Of a stretch of DNA of 64,000 bases, positions 56,082-64,000 are shown piece after piece; the first letter of the stretch is position 1, and each line of letters begins with the position of its first letter. The notes below the pieces were generated by a model. That model did no database searches, was not told the origin of the DNA, and worked only from the letters and a program-made list of their open reading frames with translations. Source of the stretch: Streptomyces sp. NBC_01198 (GTDB lineage: Bacteria > Actinomycetota > Actinomycetes > Streptomycetales > Streptomycetaceae); the NCBI RefSeq assembly GCF_036010485.1, contig NZ_CP108568.1, positions 5,604,501 to 5,668,500 of the forward strand, given 5' to 3'. The translations under genes and the position numbers were made by a program.

Positions 56082-58193
56082 ATGAGGGCCACCGGCACCA
56101 CCGCAGGCACCACCACGAGCACGAGCGCGAGCACCCGGCGCCGCAGGCTGCCCTGGGCGATGATCGGGCTGTGGATCGTGGTCCTCGCCGTCTCCGCGGT
56201 CTTCGCGGGCAAGCTCGACGGCGTCAAGCACGACGACGCCGTCGACTACCTGCCGGCCAGCGCGCAGTCCACCCAGGTCGCCAAGATCCAGAAGGACATG
56301 TCCGGCGGCAGCGCCACCGCCCTGGTGCTGGTCTACGACCGGGCCGGCGGCCTGACCGCCGCCGACCGCGCCACCGCCGACCGGCAGACCGCCGCCCTGG
56401 AGCGGGCCTACCCGCTGGTGGGCGCCAAGCCCGCCGCGGTCGCCGCCAAGGACGGCCGCACCCTGATCGTGCCGGTCTCCATCGCCGAGAGGGCTGGCAA
56501 GCCCGAGGACGTCGTCAAGGCCGTCCGCGACCAGCTCGCCGCCGGCCGCCCCGCCGGGCTGACCATCGACGTCGGCGGACCCGGCGCGGCGCAGGGCGAC
56601 GCCAAGGAGGTCTTCGCGAGCATCGACGGCACCCTGCTGCTGTCCACCGCGGGCATCGTCGCGCTGCTGCTGATCCTCACCTACCGCAGCCCCTTCCTGT
56701 GGCTGGTGCCGCTCGCCGTCGTCGGCGTCGCCGCCGGCACCGCGATGGCGCTGGTCTACGGCATGGTGCGGGCCTTCGGCCTGACCGTGTCCGACATGAG
56801 CTCCTCGGTGATGACCGTGCTGATCTTCGGCGCCGGCACGGACTACGCGCTGCTGCTGATCTCCCGCTACCGCGAGGAGCTGCGCCGCGTCCCCGAGCCG
56901 TACGAGGCGATGCGGGCCGCCCTGCGCGGGGTCGGCCCCGCCGTGCTCACCTCGGCCGCCACCGTCGTCGCAGGGCTGCTCTGCCTGCTCGCCGCCGACC
57001 TCAACAGCAGCCGCGGCCTGGGGCCGGTCGGCGCGGTGGGCATCGTCTGCTCGCTCGCCGCCATGACCACCCTGCTGCCCGCGGTGCTCGTCCTGCTCGG
57101 CCGCCGGGTCTTCTGGCCGCTGATCCCCGCCTACGGCAGCGAGTCCCGCGCGAGCCGCGGCGTCTACCACCGGATCGGCACGTTCGTGGTGCGCCGGCCG
57201 GTCGCCGTGCTCGCCGCCTCCGCCGTCGCGGTCGGCGCGCTCGCCCTGGGCATCGGCAACCTGCCAGGCGCACTCCACCAGGACGACACCTTCACCAGTA
57301 CGCCCGAGTCGGTCAGCGCCGACCACATCCTGCACCGGGCCTTCCCCGAACGCAGCACCCAGGCGATCACCGTCGTCGTACCGACCGACCGCGCGGCCGC
57401 GGCGAAGGCCGCCGCCGGCGGCACCACCGGGGTCGCCGGCGTCGACACCGGGCGGTCGGGCGGCGGCTGGACGGAGATCGCCGTGTATCCGACCGCGGCG
57501 CCCGACAGCGCGGCGGAGAAGGACACGGTCACCCGGCTGCGGGCCGCCACCGCGGCCGACCACGGCCTGGTCGGCGGCGCCAGCGCCCAGCGGATCGACA
57601 CCGCCAGCACGTCGTCGCGGGACAGCCGCCTGGTCATCCCGCTGGTGCTCGCCGCGGTCTTCCTGCTGCTCGCCGCGCTGCTGCGCAGCCTGGTCGCCCC
57701 GCTGCTGCTGACCGCGGCCATGGTCGGCGTCTGGGCCGCGGCCCTCGGGATCGGCGGCCTCATCTTCGGCCCCGTCCTCGGCTTCCACGGCATCGACCCC
57801 GGGCTGCCGCTGCTCAGCTTCGTCTTCCTGGTCGCGCTGGGCGTCGACTACGGCATCTTCCTGATGCACCGCATGCGGGAGGAAGCCCGCGACGGGGCGG
57901 ATCCGCGGCGTGCGACGGTGGGCGCGCTGGAGTCCACCGGCGGGGTGATCGCCTCGGCGGGCATCGTCCTGGCGGCGACGTTCACGGTGCTGGCGTCGCT
58001 GCCGCTGGTGATGATGGTGGAGATGGGCCTGGTCATCGCCCTGGGCGTGCTGCTCGACACGTTCGTCGTCCGCACGTTCCTCGTCCCGGCGGCCACCACG
58101 CTGCTGTCCACCCGCGTCTGGTGGCCCACCCCTCCGGCCCTCCGCAGCCCGACCCCCGAAAAACCCCCGACCCGCACCTCCGTCGTGGCCTAG
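56082..58193 (+). CDS. MMPL-family RND transporter
   Basis: 703 residues with two MMPL repeats and about 12 helices. ATG 56082 follows GGGGAG. Seen: RRRRLPWAMIGLWIVVLAVSA (helix 1), a large extracellular loop, a helix cluster with SDMSSSVMTVLIFGAGTDYALLLISRYREEL (GxxxDY proton-relay motif), and a second half with FVFLVALGVDYGIFLMHRMREEA (the matching motif). Family members export lipids, siderophores or polyketides. It precedes a two-component system in the same direction, with only a 99-base gap, so that system may control it. Confidence 0.93.
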   Translation: MRATGTTAGTTTSTSASTRRRRLPWAMIGLWIVVLAVSAVFAGKLDGVKHDDAVDYLPASAQSTQVAKIQKDMSGGSATALVLVYDRAGGLTAADRATADRQTAALERAYPLVGAKPAAVAAKDGRTLIVPVSIAERAGKPEDVVKAVRDQLAAGRPAGLTIDVGGPGAAQGDAKEVFASIDGTLLLSTAGIVALLLILTYRSPFLWLVPLAVVGVAAGTAMALVYGMVRAFGLTVSDMSSSVMTVLIFGAGTDYALLLISRYREELRRVPEPYEAMRAALRGVGPAVLTSAATVVAGLLCLLAADLNSSRGLGPVGAVGIVCSLAAMTTLLPAVLVLLGRRVFWPLIPAYGSESRASRGVYHRIGTFVVRRPVAVLAASAVAVGALALGIGNLPGALHQDDTFTSTPESVSADHILHRAFPERSTQAITVVVPTDRAAAAKAAAGGTTGVAGVDTGRSGGGWTEIAVYPTAAPDSAAEKDTVTRLRAATAADHGLVGGASAQRIDTASTSSRDSRLVIPLVLAAVFLLLAALLRSLVAPLLLTAAMVGVWAAALGIGGLIFGPVLGFHGIDPGLPLLSFVFLVALGVDYGIFLMHRMREEARDGADPRRATVGALESTGGVIASAGIVLAATFTVLASLPLVMMVEMGLVIALGVLLDTFVVRTFLVPAATTLLSTRVWWPTPPALRSPTPEKPPTRTSVVA

Positions 58194-58292
58194 CCACCCC
58201 GTGCGTCCCCCGCTGCCGCAGCGCCCCCCGGGCCCGGGGGAAAGGTGGGCGGAAACGCCCGCGCCGTGTCTCACGTCCCGGAAGATGGAGCC

Positions 58293-59555
58293 GTGCTCAC
58301 AAGCCTCGCCCCCGCCGGCCCAGCGGCAGCGCCCCCGCCCCCGCGGGTCACCTACTCCGACGTGGCCTTCGCGGTGGCGATCTTCCTGGCCCAGGCGATA
58401 CTGGCGCTCGCCCTGCCCGAGGCGGCCAGGAGCCACCGGCCCGACGCGCTCGGCTGGTTCCTGCTGGCAGCCAGCGGCGCCGTGCTCGCCTGGCGCCGCC
58501 ACGCCCCGATGTGGTGCCTGCTCGGCATGGTCGCGGTCGTGGCGCCTTACCACTACATGGAGAACATCCAGGAAGCCCCGCTGCTGTCCAGCATGATCGC
58601 GCTGTACTCGGTGGCGGTCGCGGGACCGCCGGCCAGGACGTTCCTGGTGGTGCCGACCGTGGTGGGCACGATGGCCGCCGTGATGTCGGCCATCGGCAAG
58701 CCCACCGCCGGCACCCAGATGCTCCAGGGCGCCGGCTGGATAGTGGCCGTCGCGATCGCCGGCGAGGTCGTACGGATGCACCGCAACTACATCGCCGCGA
58801 TCATGGAGCGCGCCGAGCGGGCCGAGCGGACCCGGGAGGAGGAGGCCGCGCGCCGGGTCGCGGAGGAGCGGCTGCGGATCGCCCGCGACCTGCACGACCT
58901 GCTGGCGCACAGCATCACCCTGATCGGCGTGCAGACCTCGGTGGCCGCGCACATCCTGCTCGCCGACCCCGACCGGCTGGACAGGACCGCGGTGGCGGCG
59001 GCGCTGGACAACATCGCGGACACCTGCCGGGAGGCACGTTCCGAGCTGCGCACCACCTTGCGGGTGCTGCGCGCCGACAGCGACGGGCCGCTGCCCGACC
59101 TGGCGGGCATCCCGTCGCTGGCCGAGGCCGCGGAGGCGGCGGGCGCCAAGGTCACGCTGGCCGTCGACCCCGGCGGCGAAGCGGTGCCGGCCGCGGTGGG
59201 CGCCGCCGCGTATCGGATCGTCCAGGAGTCGCTGACCAACGCCGTACGCCACGCGGGCGCGCCCGACCCGCAGGTGCGGGTGCGGGTCAGCCGGCAGGGC
59301 GCCGCCCTGCACGTCTGCGTCGAGGACGACGGCCCGGTGCCGCTGCGGCCGCCCGACGACGACCGCCCCGAGGGCTTCGGGATCGTGGGGATGCGGGAGC
59401 GGGCCAGAAGCGTCGGCGGCACGCTCGCCGCAGGCCCGCGGACCGACGGCGCGGCGGGCTTCTCGGTCACCGCCGTGCTGCCCTGCTTCCTGCGCCAGGC
59501 CGACCACACCGCCGTCGCCGTGCTCGGCGCCGACCACCAGGGAGACCTCGGATGA
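58293..59555 (+). CDS. Sensor histidine kinase (NarL/DesK-type, HisKA_3)
   Basis: 420 residues. GTG 58293 is chosen because GGAAG lies about 8 bases before it; GTG 58266 and 58245 are alternatives. Five or six hydrophobic helices (about residues 20-165) form the sensor; a coiled segment MERAERAERTREEEAARRVAEE leads to the phosphorylation motif ARDLHDLLAHSITLIG with the His; then the HATPase with IVQESLTNAVRHAG (N-box) and GFGIVGMRERARSVGG (G-box). Overlaps the response regulator start (ATGA), so a coupled pair. Signal unknown. Confidence 0.93.
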   Translation: MLTSLAPAGPAAAPPPPRVTYSDVAFAVAIFLAQAILALALPEAARSHRPDALGWFLLAASGAVLAWRRHAPMWCLLGMVAVVAPYHYMENIQEAPLLSSMIALYSVAVAGPPARTFLVVPTVVGTMAAVMSAIGKPTAGTQMLQGAGWIVAVAIAGEVVRMHRNYIAAIMERAERAERTREEEAARRVAEERLRIARDLHDLLAHSITLIGVQTSVAAHILLADPDRLDRTAVAAALDNIADTCREARSELRTTLRVLRADSDGPLPDLAGIPSLAEAAEAAGAKVTLAVDPGGEAVPAAVGAAAYRIVQESLTNAVRHAGAPDPQVRVRVSRQGAALHVCVEDDGPVPLRPPDDDRPEGFGIVGMRERARSVGGTLAAGPRTDGAAGFSVTAVLPCFLRQADHTAVAVLGADHQGDLG

Positions 59556-60247
59556 CGACCCCGGAGCCGATCAGGGTGCTGCTCGCCGACGACCAGACGC
59601 TGGTACGCGCCGCGTTCGCGATGCTGGTGGAGTCCGCCCGCGACATGGAGGTGGTCGGCCAGGCGGGCAACGGCCTGGAAGCGGTGGAGCGGGCCCGCAG
59701 CTCCCGGGCCGACGTCGTCGTGATGGACATCCGCATGCCGGAGATGGACGGCATCGAGGCCACCCGGCGGATCGCCGCCGACGACGACCTCGCCGGGGTG
59801 CGGATCCTGGTGCTGACCACCTACGACGACGACGAGCACGTGGTGGCGGCGCTGCGCGCGGGCGCCTCCGGCTTCATGGTCAAGGACACCAGGCCCGCGG
59901 AACTGCTCGACGCGATCCGTACGGTCGCGGCCGGCGACTCGCTGCTGTCCCCGGGGCCGACCGCCCGGCTGATCGCCCGGGTGCTGCGGCTGCCCGACCG
60001 ACCGCCGCCCAGCAGCACCCCCGGCACGGGCCGGCTGACCTGCCTGTCGGACCGCGAGCGCGAGGTGCTGACACTGGTCGCCCGCGGCCTGAACAACGCC
60101 GAGGCGGGCGAGGCGCTGGGCCTGAGCCCGCTCACCGCCAAGACCCATGTCAGCCGGATCATGGGCAAGATCGGCGCCCGCGACCGCGCCCAACTGGTCA
60201 TCGCCGCCTACGAGTCGGGACTGGTGGCACCCGGCGCGGAGCACTGA
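59552..60247 (+). CDS. NarL/FixJ-family response regulator
   Basis: 231 residues. Receiver domain: VLLADDQTLVRAAF (acidic pair), VVVMDIRMPEMDG (phospho-acceptor Asp), LVLTTYDDD (Thr) and FMVKDTRP (Lys). Output domain: LSDREREVLTLVARGLNNAEAGEALGLSPLTAKTHVSRIMGKIG, a LuxR-type helix-turn-helix. Pairs with the kinase it overlaps. The likely target is the MMPL gene upstream. Confidence 0.95.
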   Translation: MTTPEPIRVLLADDQTLVRAAFAMLVESARDMEVVGQAGNGLEAVERARSSRADVVVMDIRMPEMDGIEATRRIAADDDLAGVRILVLTTYDDDEHVVAALRAGASGFMVKDTRPAELLDAIRTVAAGDSLLSPGPTARLIARVLRLPDRPPPSSTPGTGRLTCLSDREREVLTLVARGLNNAEAGEALGLSPLTAKTHVSRIMGKIGARDRAQLVIAAYESGLVAPGAEH

Positions 60248-60306
60248 TCCCGGCTGCGGGCCGGGCCCGGCCCGCCGGGGGAGCGGCGTAGGCGAGAATG
60301 GGCCGC

Positions 60307-61053
60307 ATGAGCCTGTTCCGCGACGACGGCATCGTGCTGCGCACCCAGAAGCTGGGTGAGGCGGACCGGATCATCACGCTGCTCACCCGGCGGCACGGCA
60401 GGGTCCGGGCGGTGGCCAGAGGGGTGCGGCGGACGAAGTCGAAGTTCGGTGCCCGCCTTGAGCCCTTCACCCACGTCGACGTGCAGTTCTTCGTCCGCGG
60501 CGGCGAGCTGATCGGCCGCGGGCTGCCGCTGTGCACCCAGAGCGAGACGATCGCCCCCTACGGCAGCCCGATCGTCGCCGACTACGCCCGCTACACCGCG
60601 GGCACCGCGATGCTGGAGACCGCCGAGCGCTTCACCGACCACGAGGGCGAACCGGCGGTGCAGCAGTATCTGCTGCTGGTCGGCGCCCTGCGCACGCTCG
60701 CGGCCGGCGACCACGACCCGCGGCTGGTCCTCGACGCGTTTCTGCTGCGCTCGCTGGCCGTCAACGGCTACGCGCCCAGCTTCGACGACTGCGCCAAGTG
60801 CGGGATGACCGGGCCGAACCGGTTCTTCTCGGTCGGCGCGGGCGGAGTGGTATGCGGCGAGTGCCGCGTGCCGGGAAGCGTCGTACCCTCACGGGAGGCA
60901 CTGGAACTCCTCGGTGCGCTGCTCGGCGGCGACTGGGAGACCGCCGACGCCTGCGAGTCGCGGCACTGCCGCGAGGGCAGCGGGCTGGTCGCGGCCTACC
61001 TCCAGTGGCACCTGGAGCGCGGCCTGCGCTCTCTGCGGTTCGTCGAGAAGTAG
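60307..61053 (+). CDS. recO: DNA repair protein RecO
   Basis: 248-residue mediator that loads RecA onto SSB-coated DNA. ATG 60307 (MSLFRDDGIVLRTQKLGEAD) is the conserved N-terminus; ATG 60298 is an alternative. Seen: an OB-fold N-terminal domain with RITLLTRRHGRVRAVARGVRR-type strands, a helical middle, and a zinc cluster CAKCG...CGECR. The four Cys are intact. It is just upstream of uppS, as usual in actinobacteria. Confidence 0.95.
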   Translation: MSLFRDDGIVLRTQKLGEADRIITLLTRRHGRVRAVARGVRRTKSKFGARLEPFTHVDVQFFVRGGELIGRGLPLCTQSETIAPYGSPIVADYARYTAGTAMLETAERFTDHEGEPAVQQYLLLVGALRTLAAGDHDPRLVLDAFLLRSLAVNGYAPSFDDCAKCGMTGPNRFFSVGAGGVVCGECRVPGSVVPSREALELLGALLGGDWETADACESRHCREGSGLVAAYLQWHLERGLRSLRFVEK

Positions 61054-61066
61054 GAGAAGTACCACC

Positions 61067-61882
61067 ATGGCACGTCGCGGGATTCTGGGCCGGAACCGGA
61101 CCTCGTACCGCACGCCCGACCCGCACCCCTCGGGCGCCCGGCCGCCCAAGCTCCCGGCGGAGCTGGTGCCCAAGCACGTCGCGGTGATCATGGACGGCAA
61201 CGGCCGCTGGGCCAAGGAGCGCGGCCTGCCCCGCACCGAGGGCCACAAGGTCGGCGAGGGCGTCGTCCTCGACGTCCTCAAGGGCTGCCTGGAGATCGGC
61301 GTCAAGAACCTCTCGCTCTACGCCTTCTCCACCGAGAACTGGAAGCGCTCGCCGGAGGAGGTGCGCTTCCTGATGAACTTCAACCGGGACGTCATCCGCC
61401 GCCGCCGGGACGAGATGGACGAGCTGGGCATCCGCATCCGCTGGGTCGGCCGCATGCCGAAGATGTGGAAGTCGGTGGTCCAGGAACTCCAGGTCGCCCA
61501 GGAGCAGACCGTCGACAACGACGCCATGACGCTGTACTTCTGCGTGAACTACGGCGGACGGGCCGAGATCGCCGACGCCGCCCAGGCGATGGCCCGCGAC
61601 ATCGCCGCCGGGCGGCTGGACCCGTCGAAGGTCAACGAGAAGACCTTCGCCAAGTACCTCTACTACCCCGACATGCCGGACGTCGACCTCTTCCTGCGGC
61701 CCAGCGGGGAGCAGCGCACGTCCAATTACCTGCTGTGGCAGAGCAGCTACGCGGAGATGGTCTTCCAGGACGTCCTCTGGCCGGACTTCGACCGCCGCGA
61801 CCTGTGGCGGGCCTGCCACGAATTCGCCAGCCGCGACCGTCGCTTCGGCGGCGCCCTCCCCAACGAGCCCGCCGCCTCCTGA
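61067..61882 (+). CDS. uppS: Isoprenyl transferase (undecaprenyl diphosphate synthase type)
   Basis: 271-residue cis-prenyltransferase making the lipid carrier for peptidoglycan. ATG 61067 with GGAGAAG upstream. Seen: HVAVIMDGNGRWAKERGLPR (the Asp-containing catalytic motif), GHKVGEG, LYAFSTENWKRS, LYFCVNYGGRAEIADAAQ, and LFLRPSGEQRTSNYLLWQSSYAE with FQDVLWPDF. Full family signature and length. Directly follows recO, convergent with zur. Confidence 0.96.
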   Translation: MARRGILGRNRTSYRTPDPHPSGARPPKLPAELVPKHVAVIMDGNGRWAKERGLPRTEGHKVGEGVVLDVLKGCLEIGVKNLSLYAFSTENWKRSPEEVRFLMNFNRDVIRRRRDEMDELGIRIRWVGRMPKMWKSVVQELQVAQEQTVDNDAMTLYFCVNYGGRAEIADAAQAMARDIAAGRLDPSKVNEKTFAKYLYYPDMPDVDLFLRPSGEQRTSNYLLWQSSYAEMVFQDVLWPDFDRRDLWRACHEFASRDRRFGGALPNEPAAS

Positions 61883-61934
61883 CCCCCGGGGAGGGGCCGG
61901 GGCGGAGCCCACGGTGGTGGGGGGTGCGGTCGAG

Positions 61935-62369
61935 TCAGGGCCGCGCGGCAGCGCACTCCGCACAGGTGCCGAAGATCTCCATCGTGTGGGCCACGTCCAC
62001 GAAGCCGTTCTCGGAGGCGACCGCCTCCGCCCAGCTCTCGACCGCGGGGCCCTCGACCTCGACCGCCTTGCCGCACGAGCGGCAGACCAGGTGGTGGTGG
62101 TGGCCGCCGCCCGAGCAGCGGCGGTAGACCGACTCGCCCTCACCGGTGCGCAGCACGTCGATCTCGCCGGCGTCGGCGAGGGACTGGAGCGTGCGGTAGA
62201 CGGTCGTCAGACCGACCGAGTCGCCCCGGTGCTTGAGAAGGTCGTGCAGATCCTGCGCGCTGCGGAATTCGTCGACCTCTTCCAGCGCCGCCGCGACCGC
62301 GGCCCGCTGCCGGGTGGCCCGGCCCGCGACGGGCGGCCCGGAGGGCCCGGGGTGCTTCATCGTGGTCAC
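61935..62369 (-). CDS. zur: Zinc uptake regulator (Fur family)
   Basis: 144-residue Fur/Zur repressor. GTG 62369 (V initiator, then TTMKHPGPSG) has GAGGAGG 4 bases upstream; ATG 62360 is less well placed. Seen: the winged helix ATRQRAAVAAALEEVDEFRSAQDLHDLL and VGLTTVYRTLQSLADAGEID; HHHHLVCRSCGKAVEV with metal ligands; and CAEC near the end, forming the structural zinc site with CRSC. Adjacent to glyS, as zur is in streptomycetes, which supports Zur over Fur. No consensus Zur box was seen near it. Confidence 0.92.
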   Translation of the reverse strand: MTTMKHPGPSGPPVAGRATRQRAAVAAALEEVDEFRSAQDLHDLLKHRGDSVGLTTVYRTLQSLADAGEIDVLRTGEGESVYRRCSGGGHHHHLVCRSCGKAVEVEGPAVESWAEAVASENGFVDVAHTMEIFGTCAECAAARP

Positions 62370-62458
62370 CGGTCCTCCTCATGACGGCTTGCGCGCCTGA
62401 CGTCCCCATTGTGCCAGCCCGCCGCCCGCTGCCGCCCCGGCCGCCGCGTGCAGATCGC

Positions 62459-62516
62459 GACGAAGACCGGCAAGAACACCGGAACCAAGACCGGGAAGAA
62501 CACCGGGACGAAGATC
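62459..62516 (+). repeat. Imperfect 24-bp tandem repeat between zur and glyS
   Basis: AAGACCGG(C/G)AAGAACACCGG(A/G)AC(C/G) occurs twice in tandem, with a partial third AAGA. The 334-base zur-glyS gap contains this and otherwise nothing recognisable; an ORF through it has no coding support. The inter-repeat changes are single substitutions. Confidence 0.6.
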
Positions 62517-62703
62517 GCGAGGACGGCCGTCCCGCCCCGCGGCCGGAAGGGGCCGCCGGGCGGCCCGGACGCCTCCCCGGCCCCGGCGCGGAGCAGCCCC
62601 GGGGGCGGGCTCGTCCTTGCAGCCCGCGGAACGGATTTGATATGCGCCCCGCCCGCGCCGGTAATCTGGGACCAGACCCCTTCGTCGTACTGAAGAGAGC
62701 ACC

Positions 62704-64000
<1,297 letters not shown>

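Noticed and set aside
62409..62693. Small ORF with repeated Lys-Thr-Gly units between zur and glyS
   Set aside because: No ribosome site, the repeated residues come from the DNA tandem repeat, and the rest is low-complexity Pro/Arg/Gly.

Overview
The window is chromosomal DNA of a high-GC actinomycete, almost certainly Streptomyces or a close relative (Streptomycetaceae). The reasons are strong G/C third-position bias, frequent GTG starts, ATGA/GTGA stop-start overlaps, and the gene neighbourhood leuS - comEA/comEC - holA - rpsT - lepA - hemW - hrcA/dnaJ - rsmE - tricorn protease - HIT - rnz - phoH/ybeY/CBS/era - leuA - recO/uppS/zur/glyS, which is a familiar streptomycete core segment. No tRNA, rRNA, CRISPR array, prophage or insertion sequence was found.

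Layout. 1-10970: the end of a secreted S53 peptidase, leuS behind a leucine leader peptide and intrinsic terminator, a small membrane protein, an acyltransferase, DegV, two DnaA boxes, and the comEA-comEC pair. 10970-14161: a small accessory patch with an ArsR-type regulator coupled to an MFS exporter, two copies of a dispersed repeat, and a decayed second MFS gene. 14213-21226: holA, a membrane-anchored unknown, rpsT divergent from lepA, and a long-chain acyl-CoA ligase. 21509-30791: a HATPase-GAF-PP2C regulator, hemW, DUF3097, an MBL-fold protein, a CIRCE-controlled hrcA-dnaJ operon, a nitronate monooxygenase and rsmE. 30940-40693: an alpha/beta hydrolase, a lipoprotein plus tricorn protease, HIT, rnz, a Tat-exported acid phosphatase with a possible PHO box, and a GH4 enzyme divergent from a PfkB kinase. 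40891-47515: phoH interrupted by an intein, ybeY, a CBS transporter-like protein, a SnoaL-like protein, a degenerate deaminase, a stand-alone P-II protein, and era. 47623-55837: a double-domain Lrp regulator divergent from a DHA2 exporter, a secreted transglycosylase, a protealysin-like peptidase coupled to its emfourin inhibitor, leuA behind a second leucine leader peptide, and a TerB protein. 56082-64000: an MMPL exporter, a NarL-type two-component system, recO, uppS, zur and the start of glyS.

How the genes work together. Much of the segment is translation and housekeeping: LeuS, GlyRS, S20, LepA, Era, YbeY, RsmE and RNase Z. Leucine supply (leuA) and leucine charging (leuS) each follow a short open reading frame with a run of Leu codons, which suggests both respond to leucyl-tRNA charging. 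DNA replication, uptake and repair are represented by holA, comEA/comEC and recO; proteostasis by hrcA/dnaJ, the tricorn protease and the M4 peptidase with its inhibitor.

Most notable features: (1) the PhoH ATPase carries a 353-residue intein just before Walker B. It starts with Ala, so it lacks the usual Cys/Ser nucleophile, and it has the Trp/Cys/Thr set of a class 3 intein plus an apparently intact LAGLIDADG endonuclease; (2) the leuS leader peptide with a U-tract terminator, paralleling leuA; (3) the coupled peptidase-emfourin pair; (4) a dispersed GC-rich repeat scattered through intergenic DNA that, as an exact 69-bp tandem array, has entered the 5' end of comEC; (5) a stand-alone canonical P-II and a deaminase-like protein stripped of its zinc ligands, both beside era.
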